This document shows positions 33,227-42,230 of a stretch of 55,025 nt of DNA, one piece after another. This DNA comes from Propionibacteriales bacterium (GTDB taxonomy: Bacteria > Actinomycetota > Actinomycetes > Propionibacteriales > Nocardioidaceae). The stretch is from positions 1-55,025 of the forward strand of contig JAICMS010000004.1 in NCBI GenBank assembly GCA_025929075.1, written 5' to 3'. Position numbers and translations under genes: made by a program. Below the pieces are notes generated by a model, which ran no database searches, had not been told where the DNA came from, and saw only the letters and a program-made list of their open reading frames with translations. Positions within the stretch are counted from its first letter, which is position 1. Each line of letters starts with the position of its first letter.

Positions 33227-34135
33227 ATGGCGCTGCCCTACGATCCGGACCCGAAGTTTGCGGAGTACTCCGATCCCGGTCGCCTCGTGAGCACGAGCTG
33301 GCTGGCCGAGCACCTCGGCGACGAGGGCCTGGCCGTCGTAGAGAGCGACGAGGACGTGCTGCTCTACGAGACCGGCCACATCCCGGGGTCGGTGAAGGTC
33401 GACTGGCATCTGGACCTCAACGACCGGGTGAACCGCGACTACGTCGACGGTGAGCGGTTCGCAGAATTGATGGGCTCGCGGGGCATCGGGCGGGACACGA
33501 CCATCGTCGTGTACGGGGACAAGAGCAACTGGTGGGCGGCGTACGCCCTCTGGGTGTTCACCCTCTTCGGCCACCCCGACGTCCGGCTGCTCGACGGTGG
33601 ACGCGCGAAGTGGCAAGCCGAGGGCCGGCCGATGACGACCGACGCGGCCAAGCCGAGCCCTGTCGACTACCCGGTTGTCGAGCGCCAGGACGATGACATC
33701 CGGGCTTTCAAGGACGAGGTCCTTGCCCACCTCGGTGAGCCCATCGTCGACGTCCGCTCCGCGCCCGAATACACCGGCGAGCGCACTCATATGCCCGACT
33801 ACCCCGACGAAGGCGCCTTGCGCGGCGGACACATCCCTGGCGCGAAGTCCGTGCCATGGGGACGGGCGGCCGCAGAGGACGGCACCTTCAAGGACCGGGC
33901 CTCGCTTGAGGCGATCTACCAGGAAGAGCAAGGCCTGTCGCCGGGCGACGACGTCATCGCCTACTGCCGGATCGGCGAGCGGTCGAGTCACACCTGGTTC
34001 GTGTTGCAGCACCTGCTCGGGTTCGGCAAGGTCCGCAACTACGACGGGTCGTGGACCGAGTGGGGCAACTCCGTTCGGGTTCCGATCGTGAAGGGGGAAG
34101 ACCCCGGTTCGGTGCCTGGAGCCCGGGAGGTTTGA
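33227..34135 (+). CDS. Sulfurtransferase, tandem rhodanese domains (SseA/CysA type)
   Basis: A 302-residue protein with two rhodanese domains (about 20-140 and 165-290). The second holds the active-site loop CRIGERS, with the persulfide-carrying Cys; the first lacks it, as usual for thiosulfate sulfurtransferases. WG-type C-terminal motif: [12 protein letters not shown]. The ATG at 33227 has AAGGAGGTG eight bases upstream. Its TGA overlaps the sufE start (TGATG), so sulfur handed from thiosulfate may be passed on to a SufE-type carrier. Confidence 0.93.
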   Translation: MALPYDPDPKFAEYSDPGRLVSTSWLAEHLGDEGLAVVESDEDVLLYETGHIPGSVKVDWHLDLNDRVNRDYVDGERFAELMGSRGIGRDTTIVVYGDKSNWWAAYALWVFTLFGHPDVRLLDGGRAKWQAEGRPMTTDAAKPSPVDYPVVERQDDDIRAFKDEVLAHLGEPIVDVRSAPEYTGERTHMPDYPDEGALRGGHIPGAKSVPWGRAAAEDGTFKDRASLEAIYQEEQGLSPGDDVIAYCRIGERSSHTWFVLQHLLGFGKVRNYDGSWTEWGNSVRVPIVKGEDPGSVPGAREV

Positions 34136-34590
34136 TGGCGACGCTGACCGCCGACCTACCGCCGGCGCTGGCGGAGATCGTCGAGGAGTTCCACCAGCTC
34201 ACCGTGCCCGACCGGTTGCAGCTGCTGCTCGAGTTCAGCACCGAGCTGCCTCCGCTGCCCGACCGGTACACCGACCATCCCGAGCTGCTCGAGCCGGTAC
34301 CGGAGTGTCAGTCGCCGATCTTCGTCGCGACCGAGGTGGACGGCTCCGGCCCGAAGGCCGCCGTCGCGCTGTACTTCTCCGCGCCGGCGGAGGCGCCGAC
34401 GACTCGGGGGTTCGCCGAGATCCTGCGGGCCGGTCTTGACGGCCTGACTGTCGAAGAGCTGCTCGCGGTGCCCGTCGATCTGGCCCAACGGCTGGCCCTG
34501 GAGGAGGCGGTCAGCCCGCTGCGGCTCAACGGGATGACGGGAATGCTGGCCCGGATCAAGCGGCAGGCGGCCGCAAAGGCTACCGACTGA
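34135..34590 (+). CDS. sufE: SufE family sulfur-acceptor protein
   Basis: A 151-residue SufE-like protein: EIVEEFHQLTVPDRLQLLLEFS, then the loop PECQSPIFV with the acceptor Cys, and the C-terminal FAEILRAGLDGLTVEELLAVPVD...LGLxxxLSPLRxNG-type segment (here AVSPLRLNGMTGML). SufE normally accepts sulfur from a cysteine desulfurase; here it is coupled to a rhodanese, a common actinobacterial pair. GGGAGG precedes the ATG. Its end overlaps the convergent Rieske gene by 11 bases. Confidence 0.93.
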   Translation: MATLTADLPPALAEIVEEFHQLTVPDRLQLLLEFSTELPPLPDRYTDHPELLEPVPECQSPIFVATEVDGSGPKAAVALYFSAPAEAPTTRGFAEILRAGLDGLTVEELLAVPVDLAQRLALEEAVSPLRLNGMTGMLARIKRQAAAKATD

Positions 34591-35791
34591 CGCTGGCCGC
34601 CTCGGTCTCCTGCCGCTGCTTGCCGAGCCCCCTGCCCTGGTAGGCGCGAGCCATCATCGTGACGAAGTGGTAGACGCCGTCCTCGGCCGGCGCCATCGGG
34701 CCGGGCCGGAAGTGCGGTGCCGCCATCCCGCGCTGCACCGACTCACACGCGGCCCAGTCCTGCCGGTTGGTCAGGTCCCAGAAGTCCACGGCATACGACG
34801 GGTCGAAGCCCTCTCTCTCGACGGCCGCCGGCGGGAATGCCCAGGTGCACGTCACCCGGGTGGTTCCGGCGTCCACCGGCGCCAACAGGTGGCTCATGAC
34901 GTAGTCGGGGTGCAGGCTGATGAGCAGGTTGGGCAGCACGGCGACGTACATGACCGTGCGCTGCTCGTGCTCGTCGAGGCGCGCCATGACCACACCTGTG
35001 CTCCGCCCGTCGAGCGACATGGTGTCGGCGTCGGCGCGCAGGTCCATCCAGCCACCGACCCAGTTACCATGCCGGTCGAGGTTCTCGCCGCTGTCCGGCG
35101 GACTGACCCGGCACAGCTCCGGATGAATCATCGAGCAGTGATAGCACTCCTGGTAGTTCTCGACGATCACCTTCCAGTTCGCTGCCACGTCGTACTCGTG
35201 AGTGACAGCAGTGCGCAGACTCCCCGCGTCGTATGGCGCCACGATCGCCTCGAGATCACCGACGTGGTCTTCGAAGTCCGGTGCCGCGCCGGAGGGGTCG
35301 ACGAACAGCCAACCGTGCCACTCCTGCAGCCGGACGCCCAGCAGGCCGAACTCCGACTTGTCGAAGCCGACGTAGCGCTTGAAACCCGGGGCACCTCGCA
35401 GCGACCCGTCGAAGTCGTAGGTCCACGCGTGGTAAGGGCAGACGATCGAGCGGGGACTCGCGTGGGTGCCGCAGGGCAACAGCTCATGCCCGCGGTGTCG
35501 GCAGGCATTCTCGAACGCTCGCACGTTCCCGTCGCCGTCACGGGTGACGAGGATGCCGCTGACTCCCACCGAGACGGCTGCGATGGCTCCTTCGGCGAGC
35601 AGCTGCTCGGTCCGGCCGATGCAACGCCACCCCGAGAAGACATACCGGCGCTCCCACTCCAGCACGTCGGCTTCCAGGTAGGACGCCCGCGGCAGCATTC
35701 GACTGCTGCCAAAGGGCTCGAGGCAGCGAGCGACCTCCTGTGAGTCGAGCGGGGCCGGCTCGGTTACCAGGGTCCCGGGCTGTTTGAACAT
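34580..35791 (-). CDS. Rieske [2Fe-2S] ring-hydroxylating/demethylating oxygenase alpha subunit
   Basis: A 403-residue oxygenase. The Rieske cluster ligands are CRH and CPYH (CRHRGHELLPCG ... VCPYHAWTYDFDG) near residues 90-115, and the mononuclear-iron site is in ENYQECYHCSMIHPEL near 210 (two His, with an Asp expected later). The C-terminal DLTNRQDWAACESVQRGM region is like that of amine- or betaine-demethylating oxygenases such as glycine betaine monooxygenase. A ferredoxin reductase partner is not in the window. The ATG at 35791 follows TACCCT by six bases, so the gene has its own leaderless promoter although it is 17 bases behind potC. Confidence 0.88.
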   Translation of the reverse strand: MFKQPGTLVTEPAPLDSQEVARCLEPFGSSRMLPRASYLEADVLEWERRYVFSGWRCIGRTEQLLAEGAIAAVSVGVSGILVTRDGDGNVRAFENACRHRGHELLPCGTHASPRSIVCPYHAWTYDFDGSLRGAPGFKRYVGFDKSEFGLLGVRLQEWHGWLFVDPSGAAPDFEDHVGDLEAIVAPYDAGSLRTAVTHEYDVAANWKVIVENYQECYHCSMIHPELCRVSPPDSGENLDRHGNWVGGWMDLRADADTMSLDGRSTGVVMARLDEHEQRTVMYVAVLPNLLISLHPDYVMSHLLAPVDAGTTRVTCTWAFPPAAVEREGFDPSYAVDFWDLTNRQDWAACESVQRGMAAPHFRPGPMAPAEDGVYHFVTMMARAYQGRGLGKQRQETEAASVSR

Positions 35792-35797
35792 ACAGTC

Positions 35798-35803
35798 AGG
35801 GTA
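35798..35803 (-). promoter_or_regulatory. -10 box of the Rieske gene (leaderless type)
   Basis: TACCCT on the minus strand, 6 bases before the ATG at 35791, within the 17-base gap after potC. The overlapping segment 35781-35798 matches 12 of 18 bases of the TetR-type operators found elsewhere in the cluster. Confidence 0.5.
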
Positions 35804-35808
35804 GCCGA

Positions 35809-36720
35809 TCACACCTCGCCGGTGAAGACGTCGAGGCCGCGGGCGTCCGCCCGCTCGCCCCGCGTGAAGAACCGGTACGCGAGGAAGCCGAGGACGACCA
35901 CGAGGAGGGAGCCGACCAGCAGGATGCTCGCCACGGCGTTCAGCGCCGGGGTGGGCGCGGCCCGCGCACTGTTGTAGATCTTCACCGACACCGGCTCGGT
36001 CGAGGCGTCGCCGGACAGATAGCGGACGATGACGAAGTCGTCGATCACGTCGGCGAAGACGAGGACCGTGCTGGCAAAGATGGCAGGCACCAGCATCGGG
36101 AGGAGCACCCGCCGGATCGCGCCCCATGCCGAGGCGCCGAGGTCGATCGCCGCCTCCTCGTAGTGCTTGCCGATCGTGAGCAGCCGACTGCGGACGATCA
36201 CCACCGGATAGGAGAGCTGGTAGGTCACCAGCCCCAGGACCTGGCCCCACAGCCCCAAGTGCAGCGGGGTGTGGAGCGTGGTGGCCACGAAGAGAAGCGC
36301 GACGGCCAGCAGGATCTCGGGCAGGACGAACGAGAGCAGTACGGCGACGTTCGCGCCGGCCGGGATCCGCCCCCGCCACCGGTCCAGACCGAGCGCCATG
36401 GCGACGCCGAGCGGAATCGTGATCAATGTCGTGAGCAGTCCGAGCCGGAAGGTGTGCACGACAGCGGTGTGCAGGCTGGGGTCGTGCCATACCGAACGGA
36501 GCGGGTCCCCGTAGTACCACCTCGTCGAGAAGCCCTGCCAGACGGTGCGCGACTTGCCCGCGTTGAACGAGAAGAGCACGGCGATGAGCACCGGCAGCAG
36601 CGACCACAACAGGTAGAGCAGCGTCACGACGAGCAGGACGCTCGGCCGCCGGCGCCGGCGAGTGGTCTCGCGGCCATCCCTGCTCACCGCCGCCTTGGGT
36701 CGGGTGTCGAGGACCGTCAC
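35809..36720 (-). CDS. potC: Spermidine/putrescine-type ABC transporter permease (PotC)
   Basis: A 303-residue permease with six hydrophobic segments. After a basic cytoplasmic N-terminus come a membrane helix (VTLLYLLWSLLPVLIAVLFSF) and FNAGKSRTVWQGFSTRWY, typical of PotC-type subunits; the EAA loop is EEAAIDLGASAWGAIRRVLLPML near residue 195. The GTG start overlaps the potB stop by four bases. It pairs with PotB, PotA and PotD to import a polyamine-like or otherwise cationic small molecule. Confidence 0.92.
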   Translation of the reverse strand: MTVLDTRPKAAVSRDGRETTRRRRRPSVLLVVTLLYLLWSLLPVLIAVLFSFNAGKSRTVWQGFSTRWYYGDPLRSVWHDPSLHTAVVHTFRLGLLTTLITIPLGVAMALGLDRWRGRIPAGANVAVLLSFVLPEILLAVALLFVATTLHTPLHLGLWGQVLGLVTYQLSYPVVIVRSRLLTIGKHYEEAAIDLGASAWGAIRRVLLPMLVPAIFASTVLVFADVIDDFVIVRYLSGDASTEPVSVKIYNSARAAPTPALNAVASILLVGSLLVVVLGFLAYRFFTRGERADARGLDVFTGEV

Positions 36721-37649
36721 GACCGAACCTCGTCCCCGAGCCGGTTGCTCCGGACGTAAAGAATCATGGGAACCACTGAGATGAGCAGCACCAGCAGGAC
36801 GAACGCCCCGGCCTGCCCGGTCTGGCCCGGTGTCAGCACCGAGTTGTTGATCAGGTTGCCGACCATCGATGTCTGCGGCGCCGCGGACAGCAGGTCGTTG
36901 GTGAAGTAGTCGCCCAGCATCGGCAGGCAGGTCAGCAGGAGGCTCACGACCACCGCCGGGCGGCTGAGCGGCCAGGTCACTCGGCGGAAGGTCTCGAACC
37001 GGTTCGCCCCGAGGTCTCGGGCCGCCTCGAGCGTTGCCGCGGGGATGCGGTCAAGCCCGGCGAACAGTGGCAGGATCATGTAGGGGACATAGCCGTAGAC
37101 CAGCCCGAGGACGACCGTGGACGCGTGGCCGCTCAGCCAGTTCACGTGGATGTCGAAGACGCCGCCGAAGCTGAGGGCCCGGTTGACCAAGCCGTCGTTT
37201 TGCAGCAGGTTGATCCAGGCCAGCATCCGCATCATGTAGCTGATCCAGAACGGTGCGATGAGCAGCGCCAGGAGCAGGCCTCGATGTCTGCCCGCGCCTC
37301 GCGCCGTGTAGTAGGCAACCGGATAGGCGATGAGCAGGCACAACGCGCTGGCGACCAGCACGTAGACCGCGGTTCTGACTAGCGCCGGTCCGAAGAACCC
37401 GTCCGGGCCGATGATGTGGTCGAGCACGTACCGGAACTGGCCGAGGTCCCAGTCCACGGGGTTCCAGATCGGGACCGGCTGGCGCAGGATCGGGTCGACG
37501 GTGCCGAAGAGGATCGCGACGACGACGTACATCGGCGCCAGGAACAGCACAACCAGCCAGACCGTGCCAGGAAGGGCGAGCGCCGGCCAGATCAGCCGGG
37601 GGGCACGGCCGTTGCTGCGGGTGAGGCGGCCGTGGCGCCGGTCAGCCAC
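36717..37649 (-). CDS. potB: Spermidine/putrescine-type ABC transporter permease (PotB)
   Basis: A 310-residue permease with six hydrophobic segments and an EAA loop LEAARDLGANRFETFRRVTWPL near residue 205. PotB-type N-terminus: WPALALPGTVWLVVLFLAPMYVVVAILFGTVD. The GTG at 37649 overlaps the potD stop by eight bases; an upstream open frame on the same strand has no homology. Order potD-potB-potC with overlapping ends indicates one message. Confidence 0.92.
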   Translation of the reverse strand: MADRRHGRLTRSNGRAPRLIWPALALPGTVWLVVLFLAPMYVVVAILFGTVDPILRQPVPIWNPVDWDLGQFRYVLDHIIGPDGFFGPALVRTAVYVLVASALCLLIAYPVAYYTARGAGRHRGLLLALLIAPFWISYMMRMLAWINLLQNDGLVNRALSFGGVFDIHVNWLSGHASTVVLGLVYGYVPYMILPLFAGLDRIPAATLEAARDLGANRFETFRRVTWPLSRPAVVVSLLLTCLPMLGDYFTNDLLSAAPQTSMVGNLINNSVLTPGQTGQAGAFVLLVLLISVVPMILYVRSNRLGDEVRS

Positions 37650-38883
37650 CAGCTTTGAATTCCTGCCAGATCTGGTGGTATTCGTTGTCTGCCTGGGGCG
37701 GCAGTTGCAGCAGCCGCGAGCCTTCCACGAAGTACCGCGGCAGGACGGTCGCCGTCGCCAGGTTCTTCGGCACAAAGCCGTCGGCCACGATCTCGTTCGG
37801 GTTGATCGATCGTTGTGGCGGCTGATAGCCGATGTAGCCGAAGTTTCTCGCCGCGGTCTTCGAGTCGAGCATGTAGTTGATGAAGTAATGGGCGGCCACC
37901 GGGTTCTTGCCCTGGGCCAGCACGACCATCAGGTCGTTGTCGACCATGCCCTTGCCGTCGCTGGGGAACCAGTAGCGCAGCACGTCTGGCGACTGTCCCT
38001 TCGGCAGGTAGTAGACGGCGTTGACGACGTCGCCCGACCACATCTGACAGAGACCGTACTGACCCGCCGGCAGGTCGTTGTACATGGTGATAGTCACCTT
38101 CGGATGGGTCACCTGAAGCATCTGCATCATCTGCTTGCGCATCAAGCTGATGTCGGAGGCCTTGGTCGTGTTGATGTCGTCGATGCCGTTGCGCAGCAGC
38201 ACCATGCCCATCATCGTGTGCCAGTCATCGATGACCGCGAGGTTGCTGGCGTACTTCGGGTCCCAGAAGACGTCGTAGGGGTTCTGCCGCTGGGCGATGT
38301 CCTCCGAGACCATGTCGGTGCGCCAGGCGATGCCTGTCGTGTAGACGGTGTAGGGGACGGAGTACTCCCACCCCTCGTCGTACCAGGGGTTCTTGAACTG
38401 CGGCCACAGGTTGTCGATGTTGTTGATGTAGTCATGGTTGAGCGGCCGCAGCAGGTCCGCTTGGACCATCTTGCCGAGCGAGTCGTAGCTGGGGAAGTAG
38501 AGGTCGAAGGAGAGGTCGCCGGAGGCGATCTTGGTCAGCGCCTCGTCTTCGTCGTTGAAGGTAGACAACGTGATCGTGACGTTGTGCGCGGCCTCGAATT
38601 CCTTGATGAGCTTGGGGCTGAGGTAGTCGGCGTAGTTGTAGATCCGCAGCGTCGTGCCCGCCTGGATCTGCTGCCCGGACTTGATGGGAGGGTTCTTCTT
38701 GCTGATCGGCCAGCGCACCGGGTTGTTGGGTGCCGGGATCTTCGACGCGCTTCCGGAGGTGGTGTCTGAGGCACCGCAGGCCGACAGCAGCGCCGGCAGC
38801 GTGGGCACCGCAACGCCCGCCGCTACTGCTCTGGCAATGAACGAGCGTCGGCTCAGCCCCTGATTGTGCCGAGGTGTGCTCAT
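37642..38883 (-). CDS. potD: Spermidine/putrescine-type ABC transporter substrate-binding protein (PotD), Tat lipoprotein
   Basis: A 413-residue solute-binding protein. The signal region GLSRRSFIARAVAAGVAVP then LLSAC combines a twin-arginine motif (SRRSFIA) with a lipobox, suggesting export folded via Tat and lipid anchoring. The mature part shows the PotD/PotF fold: LRIYNYADYLSPKLIKEFE near residue 80 and VKVTMYNDLPAGQYGLCQMWSGDVV-like region further on. The ATG at 38883 has GGGGG a few bases before it. An operator palindrome lies 62 bases upstream, in the region shared with the aminotransferase promoter. Confidence 0.92.
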   Translation of the reverse strand: MSTPRHNQGLSRRSFIARAVAAGVAVPTLPALLSACGASDTTSGSASKIPAPNNPVRWPISKKNPPIKSGQQIQAGTTLRIYNYADYLSPKLIKEFEAAHNVTITLSTFNDEDEALTKIASGDLSFDLYFPSYDSLGKMVQADLLRPLNHDYINNIDNLWPQFKNPWYDEGWEYSVPYTVYTTGIAWRTDMVSEDIAQRQNPYDVFWDPKYASNLAVIDDWHTMMGMVLLRNGIDDINTTKASDISLMRKQMMQMLQVTHPKVTITMYNDLPAGQYGLCQMWSGDVVNAVYYLPKGQSPDVLRYWFPSDGKGMVDNDLMVVLAQGKNPVAAHYFINYMLDSKTAARNFGYIGYQPPQRSINPNEIVADGFVPKNLATATVLPRYFVEGSRLLQLPPQADNEYHQIWQEFKAGG

Positions 38884-38918
38884 TGCGACCCCCAAGGCGC
38901 CGTGGCGGTGGTGTGTTG

Positions 38919-38960
38919 TTGCCGCTCGACACGACGGTCGCATAGACTGAACGATCAGTC
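38919..38960 (+). promoter_or_regulatory. Promoter of the aminotransferase-potA operon with TetR-type operator (site A)
   Basis: Plus-strand TTGCCG (38919-38924) and TAGACT (38943-38948) are 18 bases apart. The palindrome GACTGA-N4-TCAGTC at 38945-38960 covers the -10 and start point. The same 16-bp repeat recurs at 42257 and 45571. It is also upstream of the divergent potD, so one site could control both directions. Confidence 0.75.
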
Positions 38961-39021
38961 AATGGGCTGGCCACGAGAAACCGTCGACGAGCCAGCCAGC
39001 ATCCCCACTACAGGAGTGGAC

Positions 39022-40413
39022 GTGTCCTCCACTGTCGTCCCGCGTACCGACGAAGCTCTCGACGAGCTGATCGAGACTCAGACCGAGGAGTTCCGCCGCC
39101 GCCAGGCGCGGAGCCGAGACCACATCGACCGGGCAGCCGCCAGCCTTGCCGGCGCCGCGACCTCCAATTGGCAGATTGCCGAGCCGCACGCTGTCTGGAT
39201 GAGCCATGGCGCCGGCTCCAAGGTGTACGACGTCGACGGCAACGAGTACTCCGACTTCCACGGTGGCTACGGCGTCTCGCTAGTCGGGCACGCCCACCCA
39301 GCCATCGTCGCGGCGGTCGGCGAACGGGTCAGGCGCGGGACCCACTTCGCCCAACCCACCCAGGATGCGATCGTGGTGGCCGAGGAGCTCAGCCGCCGGT
39401 TCGGCCTTCCCTTGTGGAGGTTCGGCAACTCCGGCACTGAGGCCACGATGGACGCCGTCCATCTGATGCGGGCGGCGACCGGACGGGACCGGATCATCAA
39501 GGTCGAGGGCTGCTACCACGGCCACCACGATTCGGTTCAGGTCTCGGTGCTGCCCGATGCCGACGAAGTCGGCCCCGCCGACCGACCCAACCGGGTGCCC
39601 GGCACCAACGGCATCCCCGCGGCGATCATCGGTCTCGTCGACGTGGTGCCCTTCAACGACCTCGACGCCGTCCAGCGCGTGCTCGAGGAGCGCCCCGACG
39701 AGGTCGCGGGCATGATCCTCGAGCCGATCATGATGAACGCGGGCATCATCCATCCCGACCCTGGTTACCTCTCCGGACTTGCCGATCTGCTCCATGCCCA
39801 TGGGGCGCTGCTCGCCTTCGACGAGGTCAAGACCGGGTTCACCGTCGGGCCTGGCGGCGTGTGCGGTCTCACCGGTGTGGTTCCCGACCTGGTCTGCCTG
39901 GCGAAGGCGATGGGCGGCGGCCTCTCGACCTCGGCCATCGGCGGGACGTCGCGGCTGATGGAGCTGGTCGCCAACGGCGAGTACGAGCAGGTCGGCACCT
40001 TCAACGGCAACCCGCTGGCGATGGCGGCGGCGCGGGCAACGCTCACAGAGGTGCTGGTCCCTGACGCCTATGCTCGCATCGAGCGCCTGAGGAACCGGAT
40101 GGTCGAAGGGATCACCGCAGTGATCGACTCGCGGGAGCTGCCGTGGCACGTCGTCACCGCGGGTGCGAAGGGTTGCATCACGTTCCTCCCCGAGCCGGTC
40201 CGCAACTACCGCGACTTCCTCCGCATCGACGGCCGGCTCGGCCAGGCCCACTGGCTCGTCCAGCACAACGGCGGGGTCTTTCTGCCGCCATGGGGCAAGG
40301 TCGAGCAGTGGCTGATCTCCGTCCAGCACGACGATGCCGACGTGGATCGTTTCGTCGACAATGTCGGGCGGCTCGGGCACGAACTGGCCGGTGCCGGGGC
40401 AGGAAGTGACTGA
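39022..40413 (+). CDS. Class-III PLP-dependent aminotransferase
   Basis: A 463-residue fold-type-I transaminase. The cofactor-binding features are GNSGTEATMDAV (phosphate loop), CYHGHHDSV, the Asp in AFDEVKTGFTVG and the Schiff-base Lys in CLAKAMGGG near residue 290. Sequence style resembles glutamate-1-semialdehyde-aminomutase-like enzymes, but the context argues for an omega-amine or amino acid substrate rather than heme synthesis. The GTG at 39022 is chosen because AGGAG lies five bases before it; an ATG at 38962 would start inside the operator region. The end overlaps potA by eight bases. Confidence 0.9.
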   Translation: MSSTVVPRTDEALDELIETQTEEFRRRQARSRDHIDRAAASLAGAATSNWQIAEPHAVWMSHGAGSKVYDVDGNEYSDFHGGYGVSLVGHAHPAIVAAVGERVRRGTHFAQPTQDAIVVAEELSRRFGLPLWRFGNSGTEATMDAVHLMRAATGRDRIIKVEGCYHGHHDSVQVSVLPDADEVGPADRPNRVPGTNGIPAAIIGLVDVVPFNDLDAVQRVLEERPDEVAGMILEPIMMNAGIIHPDPGYLSGLADLLHAHGALLAFDEVKTGFTVGPGGVCGLTGVVPDLVCLAKAMGGGLSTSAIGGTSRLMELVANGEYEQVGTFNGNPLAMAAARATLTEVLVPDAYARIERLRNRMVEGITAVIDSRELPWHVVTAGAKGCITFLPEPVRNYRDFLRIDGRLGQAHWLVQHNGGVFLPPWGKVEQWLISVQHDDADVDRFVDNVGRLGHELAGAGAGSD

Positions 40414-41587
40414 CCTCGGTCAGCTGACGCTGCGCCGCCTGGTCAAGCGGTTCGGCGACGACATCGCCGTCGACAGGCTCGACCTCGACATCCGGGCCGG
40501 GGAGTTCTTTTCGCTGCTCGGGGCATCCGGGTGCGGCAAGACCACCACGCTGCGGTTGATCGCCGGGTTTGAGGAGCCCGACGACGGCGAGATCGTCCTC
40601 GACGGCACTGACCTGGTCGACGTACCAGCTCACCGTCGGCCGGTGAACACCGTCTTCCAGTCCTACGCCCTCTTCCCGTTCCTCAGCGTGTGGGACAACG
40701 TCGCCTTCGGCCTGCGCTATCAACACGCGTCGAAGAAGGAGGCGAACGAGCGGGTCGGGCGGGCCTTGGAGCTTGTCGAGATGACGTCTCGCAGCAAGCG
40801 CCGGCCCCATCAACTGTCTGGTGGTCAGCAGCAACGGGTCGCGTTGGCTCGGGCGTTGGTGCTGCAGCCGACGGTGTTGCTGCTCGACGAGCCGCTGGGC
40901 GCGCTGGACGCCAAGCTCCGCAAGCAGTTGCAGGCCGAGCTGCGAGAGCTGCAGCGGACAGTCCACACGACGTTCGTCTACGTGACGCACGACCAGGAGG
41001 AGGCGCTCACCATGTCGGACCGCCTCGCGATCCTGGTCGACGGGCACGTCGAGCAGGTCGGCTCCCCCAGTGACATGTACTCGTCTCCGGCCACCGCCTA
41101 TGTCGCCGGCTTCCTGGGCACGGCGAACCTGTACGACGCCAAGGTGGACTCCATTCACGACGGTGTGGCCGACTGTCGGGTTGGCGACCTACGGATCCTC
41201 GCTCGGACAACGGGCCACGTTGCGAACGGCGAACCCGTCAGCGTCGTCGTCAGGCCGGAGCGGGTGGAGCTGTGTGAGCTCGGGGCCGAGCGGTCTGACT
41301 CCCATACGAACACCTACCCGGCGCGAGTCGACCGGCTCACCTTCCTCGGCGCGCAGACACATGTGACGCTTGCGATCGACGGCGAGCGAATGGTGGCGGA
41401 GGTCGCCAACCTGCACGGGCAGCCACCGGCGTGGCTGCACGAGGGCGAGCGCATCGGGGTCTGCATCTCGACAAGCGCTGCTCAGCTGATCCCCGGTTCG
41501 CGCAGTCCGCAGGAGGATCAGCCTGCTGACGGTGTCAGCGACGGGTCGAAGCCGACGACCGGCGCCGACGCTTCGCTCGTCGACTGA
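40406..41587 (+). CDS. potA: Spermidine/putrescine-type ABC transporter ATP-binding protein (PotA)
   Basis: A 393-residue ATPase. Walker A GASGCGKTT near residue 46, Q-loop NTVFQSYALFPFLSVWDNV, signature LSGGQQQR, Walker B VLLLDEPLGALD, H-loop THDQEEALTMSD; the C-terminal TOBE domain (VVVRPERVELCELG onwards) is typical for PotA. The GTG at 40406 overlaps the aminotransferase stop, so the ATPase is produced with that enzyme rather than with potDBC. Convergent with tetR, overlapping it by 53 bases. Confidence 0.92.
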   Translation: MTDLGQLTLRRLVKRFGDDIAVDRLDLDIRAGEFFSLLGASGCGKTTTLRLIAGFEEPDDGEIVLDGTDLVDVPAHRRPVNTVFQSYALFPFLSVWDNVAFGLRYQHASKKEANERVGRALELVEMTSRSKRRPHQLSGGQQQRVALARALVLQPTVLLLDEPLGALDAKLRKQLQAELRELQRTVHTTFVYVTHDQEEALTMSDRLAILVDGHVEQVGSPSDMYSSPATAYVAGFLGTANLYDAKVDSIHDGVADCRVGDLRILARTTGHVANGEPVSVVVRPERVELCELGAERSDSHTNTYPARVDRLTFLGAQTHVTLAIDGERMVAEVANLHGQPPAWLHEGERIGVCISTSAAQLIPGSRSPQEDQPADGVSDGSKPTTGADASLVD

Positions 41588-42194
41588 TGCCCAAAGTGCC
41601 GGCGGCGAAGTCCATGGCGATGCCGTAGGCGCGCTGCGGGTCGACCTCGGGGTCCTCGAGCGCGGTCTGGATGGACAGCCCGTCGAGCAGGGCCGCGAAC
41701 GTGACGGCGAACTGCTTCGCGTCGACCTCGGCAATCTCGCCGGCCCGGATCCCGTCCCTGACGATCCGCTCGATGATCGACCGCCACCGCTGGTCGAGCT
41801 CGACCCTGTCGCGCTTCACCTCTGGGTGACGGAACGCCTGGGCCCAGAGGTCGAACCACAAGCCCCAGGCACCGGGGATGTCGTCGTAGTCCTGCGGGAT
41901 GCAGGTCAGCTGCACGAGCGCGTCGAGCCGCTTCTCGATGGACGAGGTGCTGGCCAGCAGCCGGTCGGCCGCAGCGTAGAAGGACTGCTCGGAGAAGCGC
42001 AGCGCCTCGGTCAGCAGCCGGTCCTTGGTGCCGAAGTAATAGATGACAAGTGCCGGACTTGCCCCCACCCGCTTGGCGACATCGGCGATGCGGGTGTCGG
42101 CGAAGCCTCGCTCGGCAATCAGCTCCGCGGCCGCCCGCAGCATGGCGTCACGACGCTGGTCTGCCGATCCTTCGGTTGCCGGCCGTGCTGCCAT
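41535..42194 (-). CDS. TetR family transcriptional regulator (BetI-like C-terminal half)
   Basis: A 219-residue repressor. The helix-turn-helix is RRDAMLRAAAELIAERGFADTRIADVAKRVGASPALVIYYFGTKDRLL near residues 13-60. The ligand-binding half has GIRAGEIAEVDAKQFAVTFAALLDGLSIQTALED, of the BetI-type C-terminal domain seen in betaine/choline regulators. A basic Arg/Ser tail ends the protein. The ATG at 42194 has GGGGAGG just before it. It lies among the genes carrying the three GACTGA-N4-TCAGTC operators and is the obvious candidate to bind them. Confidence 0.92.
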   Translation of the reverse strand: MAARPATEGSADQRRDAMLRAAAELIAERGFADTRIADVAKRVGASPALVIYYFGTKDRLLTEALRFSEQSFYAAADRLLASTSSIEKRLDALVQLTCIPQDYDDIPGAWGLWFDLWAQAFRHPEVKRDRVELDQRWRSIIERIVRDGIRAGEIAEVDAKQFAVTFAALLDGLSIQTALEDPEVDPQRAYGIAMDFAAGTLGISRRAKRRRRSSASTRR

Positions 42195-42230
42195 GGTTCC
42201 TCCCCAGCACCCCGACTACGGGCCGTGGCC

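Noticed and set aside
32894-34012. 372-codon frame opposite the rhodanese gene
   Set aside because: Only its last 51 codons, beyond the rhodanese gene, look like protein; the rest is a shadow. Kept only the small membrane protein.
39022-40413. Glutamate-1-semialdehyde aminomutase of heme synthesis (hemL)
   Set aside because: Sequence style is similar, but the operon with potA, the TetR operator and the catabolic neighbours make a heme role unlikely.
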